Assembly: GCA_039975755.1 (NCBI GenBank)
Contig: JBDWGM010000040.1
Coordinates: 23,639-87,638, forward strand
DNA from: JABSSA01 sp039975755
Lineage (GTDB): Bacteria > Pseudomonadota > Alphaproteobacteria > Rhodobacterales > Rhodobacteraceae
DNA length: 64,000 bases
Direction: 5' to 3'
The notes beneath the pieces are model-generated. The model searched no databases. It had not been told where the DNA came from and was given only the letters and a program-made list of their open reading frames with translations. The translations under genes were made by a program, and so were the position numbers. Shown in pieces: positions 1 to 8,728 of the stretch (the stretch's first letter is position 1; each line of letters opens with the position of its first letter).

Positions 1-1168
1 AGCTGTCGGCGCTTGCAAAATCGGGTCCAGCCGCGACCAGAACCGCCCCACCTTCGCGCACGTACTGCCCAACATTATCGATATACAATGCCGGCAAAAT
101 GCCACGACGCTTGTACCGATCAAAAATGATCAGGTCGAAATCGTCGATCTTTTCCAGAAACAATTCGCGGGTCGGAAACGCTATCAAGCTAAGTTCTGAG
201 ACTGGGACGCCGTCTTGCTTTTCCGGTGGTCGCAAAATCGTAAAGTGCACCAGATCGACGGAACTGTCTGACTTGAGCAAATTGCGCCACGTGCGTCCGC
301 CGGGATGCGGTTCGCCGGAGACCAACAGAACCCGCAAACGATCGCGCACGCCGTTCATCTGGATCAGTGCGGTATTGTTGCGATCGGTCAATTCGCTGTC
401 TTCGGTCGGAACCGTAAATTGGATGACGTTTCGGCCCCCATGCGGCAACGTAACTGGCACATCAATTTCGGTACCGATACGCACGTTAAAACGCTGTGGC
501 GGACCTCCGTCCACGGATACATCAAGCTCTGCCAAACCGTCTTCTGTCTCGGGCACCGCACCCATGTCTTCGATCTTTAGGGTCAGGGTCACGGCTTCGT
601 CGATAATGGCAAAGGCTGGCGCGCCTGTAACGATCAAACGTCGATCCCAATCAGTTTCCTTGCCTGTCAGCAACACATGCATAGGTGCTGGCAGACTGAC
701 GGGAATATCCTGATCGTGGACTTGCCCGTCGGTTACAGCAACGATCCCAGACACGCGTCCTGTCGGAAGCTCGGCCAAGGTCGTATTGATCGCGGACAAC
801 AAACGCGTTCCAGTGTCGTCCTCGCCGTCTTCCACTTTGATCCGCACAACTTCGGTGTTGTTCCGGGCCGCCAGAGAGTTTTCAAGATCGGCAAGCGCTT
901 GTTCCGTTTGCGAGGGTCGATCCGAAAGCGATTGGCTGGCTGTTCCATCCTCGGCCAAAATAACAATGTCCGTCAGTGCGCCTCGGTCTTCTTGTTGAAA
1001 GGATGGTCCAATCAACGCGCCCAGAACAACCAACCCGGCCAAGCCACGCAGGGCCCAACCTTTTAGACCCCGCCAGACCGCCAAAATAATACCCGCAATC
1101 ACGATCAGCGCCAAAGCAATCAAAATTGGCAATGGGACCAACGGGTCGATGATAATGCTTGAGGTCAT
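1..1168 (-). CDS. Large membrane protein with glutamine amidotransferase-like/VWA-like fold, C-terminus beyond window
   Basis: The reading frame opens at an ATG whose first bases overlap the stop of the upstream DUF4159 gene (ATGA) and runs off the window, so only about 389 N-terminal residues are visible. Two membrane helices lie at about residues 9-29 and 36-54, followed by a region with a VWA-like start (DIVILAEDGTAS) and later strands typical of the amidotransferase-like membrane proteins that close MoxR-DUF58-DUF4159 operons in alphaproteobacteria. It is probably an inner-membrane protein with a large periplasmic part. Function is unknown; the operon type has been linked to envelope stress or chaperone-like roles, which is inference here. 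Confidence 0.75.
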   Translation of the reverse strand, partial: MTSSIIIDPLVPLPILIALALIVIAGIILAVWRGLKGWALRGLAGLVVLGALIGPSFQQEDRGALTDIVILAEDGTASQSLSDRPSQTEQALADLENSLAARNNTEVVRIKVEDGEDDTGTRLLSAINTTLAELPTGRVSGIVAVTDGQVHDQDIPVSLPAPMHVLLTGKETDWDRRLIVTGAPAFAIIDEAVTLTLKIEDMGAVPETEDGLAELDVSVDGGPPQRFNVRIGTEIDVPVTLPHGGRNVIQFTVPTEDSELTDRNNTALIQMNGVRDRLRVLLVSGEPHPGGRTWRNLLKSDSSVDLVHFTILRPPEKQDGVPVSELSLIAFPTRELFLEKIDDFDLIIFDRYKRRGILPALYIDNVGQYVREGGAVLVAAGPDFASADS

Positions 1169-3933
1169 TGGCTGAGCCTATCAAGCAGCGCGGGCACGTG
1201 CACCTGATCAGATTTGTAATTGCCGGTCAGGACATGCATCACGATATTGACCCCAAATCGGTAGGCAAATTCGCGTTGACGTTCACCGCCAAAACCGCGT
1301 CCAACCGGAAACATCGGGCTTCCTGCATCAGTCACGGCCCATGCGGCGGCCCAATCGTTGCCGCCAATCACGACAGGCGTCACACCATCGTTCAAATTAC
1401 GGAAAGGCACGCCTTCGACCTGCGTCGCATCAGGCGGTGCAGCTTCGACCCACACATCGCGACCCAAATGACGACCGGGAAAGTCCTGCAAAAGATAAAA
1501 GGTCCGGGTCAGCACATGATCATTCGGAATGGGTTCCAATGCTGGGACATCTAAAGAGGCGGCCAGCTGTTGCAGCTTTTTGCCATTCGGCGTCGACGCC
1601 CCAAACCCTGACACGTTGGCGTCTCTTGTATCAAACAGGATCATCCCACCGGATCGCAGATAATCATTCAGCCGGGCATATGCTTCCAACGAGGGGCGCG
1701 GCTGATCTGGTGTGATTGGCCAATAGAGCATTGGAAAAAACGCAAGCTCATCAGTCTCCAAATTGACGCCAACAGGGGCCGCAGGTTCAATCGACGTGCG
1801 GAAAAACAAAACATCCGTCAACCCTTTCAGGCCTGCCATTGATGTTTCGTCAACTTGCCTATTGCCCGTTTCAACATAAGCCAAAACCAATTCGGACACC
1901 GCATTCAGGGCAAAGTCATCCCCATCACTATCCTGCGCCTGAGACGGCGTGCCGGGAATAAGCAGAACAGCGGCCAACACCGCCCCAACCACCGCGTTTT
2001 GACGTCCGAACAGACGGCCGGACAACGCCAAGGATGCAACGATATCCGCAAGCAGCAATACCAATGCCAAAGACAATAAATATCCTCCCAAAGGGCGCTC
2101 ATTTGCGCGGGTCAACCCGGAGACTGGAATGCGTTCGGACCAAGTTGTTGGTGTCAGAGTTGTATCGGGCGACAGGACATTGCGTGCAATATTTCGATCA
2201 CCTGATTGGTACAGACCCGGCAACAAGTCCGGACCTGTTGGCGCGTCAATCAAGTCAGCGCCGTCCACGCCAGGTCGGGTTCCAGCATCGTTCAATCGTC
2301 CAAACCCATCCAAAACACGCATCGGTGTCCAAACTGAGCCTGCCAAATCTTCGGCCTGAGGTGTTCCTGATGCTGCCGCAATCGCAAGGCGTTCCAGCAT
2401 TCGAACAAACAGGCCGGATAATGGCAGCGTGGACCATTCCGCATTTGCCGTGACATGGAACAACACAACCTGTCCCTGACCAATTGATTTGCGCGTTACC
2501 AATGGCGTGCCGTCGCTTAGTGCAGCAATGACACGCTCCGCCAAAGTTGGATCGGGTTGTGCAACAACCTGCGCTGTAATTTCGACATCTGGTGGAACAG
2601 CCAAACCGTAAAAAGGCGATTCCTCTGGAAACGGAGCCAGCGTCTTGGGTGTGCCCCAGCTCATCGCGCCGCCAACACTGCGCCCGCCTGACCGCAACCG
2701 CACCGGCATCAATGGATCTTCTTCGTTACGGCTGACATCGGATGCTGCCACACGTGGCCCTGCAAACCGCAACAGCATGCCACCTTTTTCGACCCAAGCC
2801 GCGATTTGTTCCGCTTCACCATCAGCCAATTTGGCGACATCAGCCAAAACGATCACATCTGGATTGGCTGGTAGAATTTCGCTTAGCCCGCCAGTCAACA
2901 GATCAGCGTTGTCTTCAAGGGCGCGTTCAAGATAGTGCAGCGGCGAAAGAAGCTCGAGCCCTTCGCGGCTTTCTAACCCTGCGATCAGCGCGATTTCGCG
3001 CCGTTGCAATGCATCATCGCTTAGCGCGACAGAGCCTGCTGACCGCATGCCTTCAATTTCAAAATGCGTGATCCGTGCTCGCAATTCAGAGGGCAGTGAC
3101 AATTCAACAGAGGCTTCTTGCCCACCATCTTCAAACTGTGCCGTAACACGGGCCAAAGATGTCGCGTTCCCAGACGGATCACGACCCTGAGCCAAAATAT
3201 TTACGTCCTGCGCCACGTCCGCCTGCGAACGCACTGTATTAAGCTCGATCAATCCGTCGACATATTTGGCTGGGCGCAATCCGATAGAGTTCGCCACGCC
3301 TTCAATCACGCTGACGGCCCCTTGTGTTTCCAGCAAGGCCAGCACGTCATCGCGGGCGTCATATTCGATGCCATCACTAAACCAAATCGTGTCAAACCCT
3401 GTGGATTCGTTCAAAGCCGCGCGAATGGCGGACACATCAACGGGCTGCCACGGTTGCGGTTGAATGCCGGGCAACCGATCCACCAAAGCGTTTGCCGCCA
3501 AAAACACCGGAGCTTCCGGGTTGGTCAGTGACAGAATGGCCGCCGGTCGATCTTGCGCAGTTGCACGGTTCAATTCCGCCTCAATCGCTTCGGAAATTGC
3601 ACCCCAACGCGGCGCACCAGCCCAGCTGGCATCAAGCGCGATCACCAGTGGTCCGTCGCCCTGGGCGCCATCCGCGTCCGGATTCAACACCGGACCCGCC
3701 AACCCAAGGATCAACCCGGCCACCGCCAACATACGCAACAACAGCAACCACCAAGGTGTCCGATCCGTGACGGTTTCATCATCTTGCAACCCAAGCAGCA
3801 AAGCCACGCCGGGAAACCGTTGCCGGATCGGCGCAGGTGGGATCGCACGCAAAATCAGCCACAAGATCGGCAAAGCCGCCAAAACGATCAATAGCCAAGG
3901 AGATAGCCAACCTATGCCTGCTATTGTTGTCAT
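1165..3933 (-). CDS. DUF4159 domain-containing membrane protein (BatA-like N-terminus)
   Basis: A 922-residue protein. The N-terminus has two helices (about 11-30 and 60-83) in the arrangement of the aerotolerance-regulator BatA family, followed by a large extracytoplasmic part with VWA-like and amidotransferase-like segments. Further helices lie near residues 625-675, and the C-terminal 220 residues match DUF4159 (motifs ETGNRQVDE, FFPMLYWPI and SGGMILFDTRD). It overlaps the DUF58 gene by 4 bp upstream and the next membrane protein by 4 bp downstream, so translational coupling is likely. It is probably part of a membrane complex served by the MoxR ATPase; the substrate is unknown. Confidence 0.88.
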   Translation of the reverse strand: MTTIAGIGWLSPWLLIVLAALPILWLILRAIPPAPIRQRFPGVALLLGLQDDETVTDRTPWWLLLLRMLAVAGLILGLAGPVLNPDADGAQGDGPLVIALDASWAGAPRWGAISEAIEAELNRATAQDRPAAILSLTNPEAPVFLAANALVDRLPGIQPQPWQPVDVSAIRAALNESTGFDTIWFSDGIEYDARDDVLALLETQGAVSVIEGVANSIGLRPAKYVDGLIELNTVRSQADVAQDVNILAQGRDPSGNATSLARVTAQFEDGGQEASVELSLPSELRARITHFEIEGMRSAGSVALSDDALQRREIALIAGLESREGLELLSPLHYLERALEDNADLLTGGLSEILPANPDVIVLADVAKLADGEAEQIAAWVEKGGMLLRFAGPRVAASDVSRNEEDPLMPVRLRSGGRSVGGAMSWGTPKTLAPFPEESPFYGLAVPPDVEITAQVVAQPDPTLAERVIAALSDGTPLVTRKSIGQGQVVLFHVTANAEWSTLPLSGLFVRMLERLAIAAASGTPQAEDLAGSVWTPMRVLDGFGRLNDAGTRPGVDGADLIDAPTGPDLLPGLYQSGDRNIARNVLSPDTTLTPTTWSERIPVSGLTRANERPLGGYLLSLALVLLLADIVASLALSGRLFGRQNAVVGAVLAAVLLIPGTPSQAQDSDGDDFALNAVSELVLAYVETGNRQVDETSMAGLKGLTDVLFFRTSIEPAAPVGVNLETDELAFFPMLYWPITPDQPRPSLEAYARLNDYLRSGGMILFDTRDANVSGFGASTPNGKKLQQLAASLDVPALEPIPNDHVLTRTFYLLQDFPGRHLGRDVWVEAAPPDATQVEGVPFRNLNDGVTPVVIGGNDWAAAWAVTDAGSPMFPVGRGFGGERQREFAYRFGVNIVMHVLTGNYKSDQVHVPALLDRLSQ

Positions 3934-4814
3934 GCGCCTGCTCGGCCTCCGTCAAGGGCACGCCACAACCACAACAACGCGGATTGTGCCGAGGCTTCTG
4001 TGTGATGCAATCCGTATTGCCATCCGGCAACTTCGCACAGCGCTTTCAATTCGGATTTCCGTTCGGCCAGACGATCCAGATAGCGATCTTTTAGGTCTGT
4101 GGCCTTAAGTGTTTCGTGGCTGAGTGTTCCACCGACGCTTTCGAAAATTGTTCGCCCGCGAAATGGAAACGCTTCTTCGGATGGATCAAGCACCTGCAGC
4201 ACCACGCCACGCACGCCCCGATCCGCCGCCTTAGTCAAAGCCAACTTGACCTCTTCAATCGGGCCAAGAAAGTCAGACACAAACACCGCACGCGCATGCG
4301 GGATCATTGCCCGATGTTCTGGTGGCGCATAATCATCGTCTGAATCTTCTGAAAACAGTTCAGCTAGCCGCAGCAATTGCGCATTACCACGTCTGGGCGG
4401 CAATCGCGTTCCGGTCAAACCAACACGCTCTCCGCCACGGATCAACAATACGGACAAAGCCAACCCGATCAACCGCGCCCGATCCGCTTTGGAACTAAGG
4501 TCGCTGGAGCTGGCAAACCGCATAGACGCCGCCTGATCCACCCAAAGCATCACAGATTGGGCAATCTGCCATTCGCGTTCTCGCACAAACTGCACATCAC
4601 CCATCGCACTGCGGCGATGATCAATCATCCGTCGACTGTCGCCAATCTGTGCGGGACGGTATTGCCAGAAATCATCGCCCATGCCCGCCCGACGTCGACC
4701 ATGTTCGCCCAAAAGAACTGCACCGGCCAAATGCTCTGCCCTTGCAAGCAAGGGGGGCAAACGCGCGGCTTGCTCCTCTGCTTTGGCCCGAAGTTCTAAC
4801 GGAGACGGTGTCAC
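3930..4814 (-). CDS. DUF58 domain-containing protein
   Basis: 294 residues. The DUF58 signature is visible at about residues 38-95: an RRRAGMGDDFWQYR stretch followed by the conserved R-x-IDHRRSA segment and a VWA-like core (VMLWVDQAASMRF). Soluble; no membrane segment. DUF58 proteins are standard partners of MoxR ATPases, and here the gene overlaps the moxR-like gene by 4 bp and the DUF4159 gene by 4 bp. It probably acts at the inner face of the membrane as an adaptor between the ATPase and the two large membrane proteins; this role is inferred from the conserved operon. Confidence 0.9.
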   Translation of the reverse strand: MTPSPLELRAKAEEQAARLPPLLARAEHLAGAVLLGEHGRRRAGMGDDFWQYRPAQIGDSRRMIDHRRSAMGDVQFVREREWQIAQSVMLWVDQAASMRFASSSDLSSKADRARLIGLALSVLLIRGGERVGLTGTRLPPRRGNAQLLRLAELFSEDSDDDYAPPEHRAMIPHARAVFVSDFLGPIEEVKLALTKAADRGVRGVVLQVLDPSEEAFPFRGRTIFESVGGTLSHETLKATDLKDRYLDRLAERKSELKALCEVAGWQYGLHHTEASAQSALLWLWRALDGGRAGA

Positions 4815-5821
4815 GCAGCCGCCTCGCCTTTGCCCGCGAATTGCGCAGCCGTTGTATCGATAAGTTCCGCCAAACTGTCGCCGCGCGCACGTGATGCAAA
4901 GTTCAAGGCCATCCGATGGCTAAGCACTGGGCGTGCCATATTCAAAACGTCTTCAGCCGATGGCGCCAAGCGCCCATCCAGCAATGCGCGCGCACGAACC
5001 GCCAGCATCAACGCCTGAGCGGCACGCGGACCCGGCCCCCATGACACAGAATCCTTGACCCGCTGATTAGCTTCAGCTTCGGACGGGCGAAACGCGCGAA
5101 CAAGGTCCAGAATCAATTCAACGACGCTTTCGCCCACTGGCATCCGCCGCAACACGGTTTGCGCCGCCAGCAATTCCCCGGCCGAAAACACCTGTGTCGC
5201 CTGAGCGTCTTCTGTTCCCGTCGTCGCCACCAAAATATCACGTTCAGTGTCACGGTCTGGATACAACACATCAATCTGAACCAAGAACCGGTCCAACTGC
5301 GCTTCGGGCAGCGGATAAGTACCCTCTTGTTCGATCGGGTTTTGCGTCGCAAGCACATGGAAGGGCGTTCCCAACGCTCTGTCTTGGCCCGCGACGGTCA
5401 CGGTTTTTTCCTGCATCGCTTGCAAAAGTGCCGATTGCGTCCGCGGGCTTGCGCGGTTGATTTCGTCGGCCATAAGCAATTGGCAAAAAATAGGGCCCTC
5501 CAGAAATCTGAAACTGCGATGCCCATCTGCGTCCGTGTCCAAGACTTCGGATCCGAGAATATCAGCCGGCATAAGATCGGGCGTGAATTGAATTCGGTTT
5601 CCATCCAACCCCATCACAGTGCTGAGTGTTTCAACCAAACGTGTTTTCCCAAGTCCGGGCAAACCGATCAACAAACCATGGCCGCCACAGAGCAAAGCGG
5701 TCAAAGTAAGTTCTACAACACGCTCCTGTCCTATAAAGCGTTTGGTGATCGAAGCTTTGGCTTCTGCAAGCTTTTCGCCGAGAGTTTCGATTTCTGCGGC
5801 AAGATCGTCGGACTGGGTCAT
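4811..5821 (-). CDS. MoxR family AAA+ ATPase
   Basis: 336 residues from the ATG at 5821. A longer frame to 5917 exists, but its extra 32 residues are hydrophobic and unlike the family. The Walker A motif GLPGLGKT lies at residues 53-60, followed by a Walker B-like LLMADEINRASPRTQ and the ATQNPIEQEGTYPLPEAQLDRF stretch diagnostic of MoxR. MoxR ATPases act as chaperones that insert cofactors or assemble complexes with VWA proteins. This is the first gene of the four-gene minus-strand operon and is divergent from the DUF1285 gene (68 bp gap), where the promoter should lie. Confidence 0.93.
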   Translation of the reverse strand: MTQSDDLAAEIETLGEKLAEAKASITKRFIGQERVVELTLTALLCGGHGLLIGLPGLGKTRLVETLSTVMGLDGNRIQFTPDLMPADILGSEVLDTDADGHRSFRFLEGPIFCQLLMADEINRASPRTQSALLQAMQEKTVTVAGQDRALGTPFHVLATQNPIEQEGTYPLPEAQLDRFLVQIDVLYPDRDTERDILVATTGTEDAQATQVFSAGELLAAQTVLRRMPVGESVVELILDLVRAFRPSEAEANQRVKDSVSWGPGPRAAQALMLAVRARALLDGRLAPSAEDVLNMARPVLSHRMALNFASRARGDSLAELIDTTAAQFAGKGEAAA

Positions 5822-5889
5822 GACAAAAGGGATCCTGAAGTTATATCTTGATACACAACGTATCTCTGATTGAGGGAATAGCAAAAGGT

Positions 5890-6465
5890 ATGTCTGCACA
5901 AAAAAGTGTGCCACCAAGCGCTGACAGCTTGATTGCGTCCATCAACGCGTCGAAAACGCGCGGGTTGCCGCCTGTTCATCTATGGAATCCTCCGTTTTGC
6001 GGTGATTTGGACATGCGGATCGCCCGGGATGGCACTTGGTTCTATCAGGGAACACCAATTGGCCGCCCTGCTCTTGTGAAACTGTTTTCCTCCATCCTCA
6101 AGCGAGAGAATGGTAAATATTTTCTCGTTACACCAGTGGAGAAGGTCGGAATAACCGTCGACGATGCCCCTTTTGTCGCCATTGACTTCGAATCAACTGG
6201 AACAGGACCGGATCAAAACGTCACGTTTGAAACTCAGGTTGGCGATACATCCGCCGCAGGGGCAGATCATCCAATTCGTGTGGAACGCGACCCAGAGACA
6301 GGTGAACCATCGCCATATGTTCACATTCGCGCAGATTTAGAAGCTTTGATCGACCGCAAAAGCTTTTATCGATTGATTGAACTTGGCAGCCATGAAGAAG
6401 GCTGGTTTGGAATTTGGTCCGGTAGAACATTCTTCCAAGTCATTCCATCCGCAGAGCTTGAGTAG
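5890..6465 (+). CDS. DUF1285 domain-containing protein
   Basis: 191 residues starting at the ATG at 5890, preceded by a GAGGGA stretch; an upstream in-frame codon at 5848 lies in the moxR promoter gap and is less likely. The motifs PPVHLWNPPFCGDLDMRI near residue 40 and GTWFYQGTPIGRPALVKLFS match DUF1285, a small soluble family of unknown function often found beside MoxR operons in Rhodobacteraceae. No signal peptide or membrane segment. Beyond the family match I cannot assign a role. Confidence 0.85.
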   Translation: MSAQKSVPPSADSLIASINASKTRGLPPVHLWNPPFCGDLDMRIARDGTWFYQGTPIGRPALVKLFSSILKRENGKYFLVTPVEKVGITVDDAPFVAIDFESTGTGPDQNVTFETQVGDTSAAGADHPIRVERDPETGEPSPYVHIRADLEALIDRKSFYRLIELGSHEEGWFGIWSGRTFFQVIPSAELE

Positions 6466-6524
6466 CGATCAAATTACAAAAAAATGTTGCACACGCTGCC
6501 CGTCGCTGGGTAGCACTGTCTTCT

Positions 6525-7283
6525 ATGCCATTATTTGCAGCTAATCTTTCGCATCTTTGGACCGAAATTCCTTTTTTGGACCGCTTTGACGCCGCCGCAG
6601 AAGCAGGGTTCACCGGCGTCGAGGTTTTGTTTCCTTATGACACACCAGTGCAAGAAACCCTTGCCGCTCTCAGGCGGAACGATCTGCACTTCGTTTTGCT
6701 GAACGCCCCGCCGCCAAATTACACGGGCGGTGAACGGGGATATGCCGCTGTGCCTGGGCTTGAAGATCGATTTGCCTACGATTTGCGCCGCGCCATTCGA
6801 TATGCATCTGCCCTCAAGGCTGAAAACCTGCACATCATGGCTGGCGACGCAGAAGGTGACGCTGCTAAAGACACTTTTGTTCGGAATTTGCGCCATGCGG
6901 TCGAAAATGTGCCCAAGGGTTTAAGGCTAACGATTGAACCCCTGAGCCAAGGATCAATGCCGGGATATTTCCTAAACGATTTCGATCTCGCCGCAGAGTT
7001 TATCGAAACCGTAGGGTCCGATAACCTCGCACTTCAATACGACACGTTTCACGCTCAGGAAATTACAGGCGATGCAATTGGTACGTTTCTTGCGCACAAA
7101 AGCATGATCCGTCACATCCAGATTGGCGATTCCCCGGGCAGAACACCGCCCGGGACAGGCACAATTGATTTCAAAGTGTTCTTCGCCACGCTGGAACTGT
7201 CCAGTTATTCAGGGTGGGTCAGCGCGGAATACACACCGACTGGTCGGACCGAAGAGACATTGCAATGGCGGTCCCTGGCTTAG
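6525..7283 (+). CDS. hyi: Hydroxypyruvate isomerase family TIM-barrel protein
   Basis: 252 residues, the usual size. The start MPLFAANLSHLWTEIPFLDRF and the conserved FxGVEVLFPY, ENLHIMAGD, LTIEPLS, LQYDTFHAQ and HIQIGDSPGR segments are those of the Hyi/OtnI branch of the xylose isomerase-like TIM barrels. Glu and His metal/catalytic residues lie in TIEPLS and in the DTFHAQ and RHIQIGD segments. Likely reaction: reversible isomerisation of hydroxypyruvate and tartronate semialdehyde, or a related 2-oxo acid isomerisation. It stands alone between the DUF1285 gene and the convergent chrR, so its pathway cannot be read from context. Confidence 0.85.
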   Translation: MPLFAANLSHLWTEIPFLDRFDAAAEAGFTGVEVLFPYDTPVQETLAALRRNDLHFVLLNAPPPNYTGGERGYAAVPGLEDRFAYDLRRAIRYASALKAENLHIMAGDAEGDAAKDTFVRNLRHAVENVPKGLRLTIEPLSQGSMPGYFLNDFDLAAEFIETVGSDNLALQYDTFHAQEITGDAIGTFLAHKSMIRHIQIGDSPGRTPPGTGTIDFKVFFATLELSSYSGWVSAEYTPTGRTEETLQWRSLA

Positions 7284-7287
7284 GATC

Positions 7288-7325
7288 AGGGCAATTTAAT
7301 CCCATCGAATGGATTAGAATGCCCT
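7288..7325. terminator. Hairpin between convergent hyi and chrR (probable bidirectional terminator)
   Basis: An outer stem AGGGCA (7288-7293) pairs with TGCCCT (7320-7325) and an inner stem TAATCC (7297-7302) pairs with GGATTA (7311-7316), separated by a 3-nt internal bulge on each side and an 8-nt loop. It lies between convergent genes and its right arm overlaps the chrR stop codon. There is no T-tract, so termination is inferred from structure and position. Confidence 0.55.
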
Positions 7326-7977
7326 AGATACGCACGATGCGCTGCATGATCTTGGGCACCAACCCTTGGAATCGCAGAGGCGCGTCAGACACAGCAAGGC
7401 AAATGCAATCTTCGTGCACATCCGCTACGGGCGTGTGGTGGACATGAGAATCCGCGACATCGACATCGCCGCGTGCGAAATATTCATCCTCGTCCTTGAA
7501 TGCGCCTTTCAGGACCATCGTCATTTCAAGACCATGATGCCCGTGATCTGGCATCGCCGCCCCCGCAGGGATGAACAAGAAACGCGCCGATGCGTCTTTG
7601 GAGGTTTTCAAAATAGCCTGCTTCACACCCATGCCTATGGGGCGCCAACGAATAGCTTCCAAATCACCGTCAACATAATCTTGTAATGGTGCAGGCAATA
7701 CGCCCGGTTTGCGGGTCACCTTGATTTCATCAGGCGCGCCAGCCGAAATCAGGGCCATCGTCTTTGCCAACGAACCCTGATCCATCGCGACCGAACGTTC
7801 CGGTATTTGATCAAGAACAGCGCCACCAACTGCATCATATGTTTCGACCTGAGCGCGACATTCATCGCACAGCGACACGTGGGCTGCGACCATAAGGTTA
7901 AAGGCTTCGGGCAATGTGCCCGCTGCATAAGCCATCAACACGGCGTCTGTCAGATGATGTTTAATCACACGTACCAT
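7324..7977 (-). CDS. chrR: ChrR-type zinc anti-sigma factor (cupin)
   Basis: 217 residues. The N-terminal anti-sigma domain carries the zinc ligands of the ZAS family: His7/His8, His33, Cys37 and Cys40 (H-x3-C-x2-C). The C-terminal half (about 100-200) is a cupin with an HGHHGLE metal-binding stretch and further histidines. In Rhodobacter sphaeroides ChrR holds RpoE inactive and releases it on singlet oxygen, the cupin domain being needed for sensing. It follows rpoE in the same direction with a 9-bp gap, the canonical order. Confidence 0.93.
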   Translation of the reverse strand: MVRVIKHHLTDAVLMAYAAGTLPEAFNLMVAAHVSLCDECRAQVETYDAVGGAVLDQIPERSVAMDQGSLAKTMALISAGAPDEIKVTRKPGVLPAPLQDYVDGDLEAIRWRPIGMGVKQAILKTSKDASARFLFIPAGAAMPDHGHHGLEMTMVLKGAFKDEDEYFARGDVDVADSHVHHTPVADVHEDCICLAVSDAPLRFQGLVPKIMQRIVRI

Positions 7978-7986
7978 CTCATCTCT

Positions 7987-8535
7987 TTACTTCATCGCGT
8001 GGCGCAGTCTTTCTAACGCCAACCTAATTCGGGATTTGATCGTGCCAAGGGGCAGACCGGTTTCTGCAGCGATTTCCGAATGAGTTAAGTCACCGAAATA
8101 CGCTTTCTGTATCAATTGCTGCTGTGGCGCGGGCAATTCAGCCAATGCCTTTCTCAGCTTTTCCGTCTCTTGTTGCAGAGCAATGGTATCGCTCTGATCT
8201 GGTTCTTCCTGCGGACCCCACCCCAAATCTTCGGGTTCGGGCCGTTTCGACTTGCGCAGAATGTCAATTTTGCGATTCCGCGCGATCGTAAAAATCCATG
8301 TTGCCACAGATGCACGCGTCGGATCGAACATCTGCGCTTTGTGCCAGCAAGTTGCCAAAACCTCTTGCGCGCATTCTTCAGCAAGCGATGCATGAGTCCC
8401 GGATCGTATGAGAAATCCTTTCACACGCGGCGCAAAATGCTCAAACAATTCTGCAAATGCCGCTTGGTCTTGGTTGTCTCGTATGCGGATCATATGGTCG
8501 ACCCACAACAATCTTGTCTTACTCGCATCACTCAT
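7987..8535 (-). CDS. rpoE: RpoE (group ECF11) sigma factor, singlet-oxygen response
   Basis: 182 residues from the ATG at 8535 (MSDASKTR). A frame extends to an ATG at 8610, but the candidate sigma-E promoter would start transcription around 8608-8610, favouring the inner start. Region 2 (AEECAQEVLATCWHKAQMFD, ARNRKIDILR) and region 4 (LPAPQQQLIQKAYFGDLTHSE, GLPLGTIKSRIRLALERLR) are intact. With chrR it forms the autoregulated singlet-oxygen switch known from Rhodobacter sphaeroides. The divergent operon starting at 8729 is the expected target set. Confidence 0.93.
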   Translation of the reverse strand: MSDASKTRLLWVDHMIRIRDNQDQAAFAELFEHFAPRVKGFLIRSGTHASLAEECAQEVLATCWHKAQMFDPTRASVATWIFTIARNRKIDILRKSKRPEPEDLGWGPQEEPDQSDTIALQQETEKLRKALAELPAPQQQLIQKAYFGDLTHSEIAAETGLPLGTIKSRIRLALERLRHAMK

Positions 8536-8615
8536 TCGTCTGGGTCCAGTGCGTGTCCCATAGTTCGATCGCGTTTGATCCGGTTCAAGCGTTTCTATTC
8601 CCGTTAACATGATAT

Positions 8616-8644
8616 GTATACGCCCGGTTCAGAAGGTCGGATCA
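8616..8644 (-). promoter_or_regulatory. Candidate sigma-E (RpoE) promoter for rpoE-chrR
   Basis: On the minus strand TGATCC (8644-8639) is followed after 18 nt by TATAC (8620-8616). TGATCC is the -35 core known for Rhodobacter RpoE promoters. The predicted start is about 75 nt upstream of the rpoE ATG at 8535, fitting autoregulation. Confidence 0.5.
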
Positions 8645-8728
8645 AAAATATATTTTGCCAATCGTACATCCAGCCTGCACATGGGTTCGTATACCTTTGA
8701 AACTGAAAGACAACGAAACGGAAATCGT

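Noticed and set aside
8576..8610. TGATCC on the plus strand as RpoE promoter for the FAD oxidase operon
   Set aside because: The next -10-like sequence (TTAAC) is 22 nt away, outside the 17-19 nt expected.
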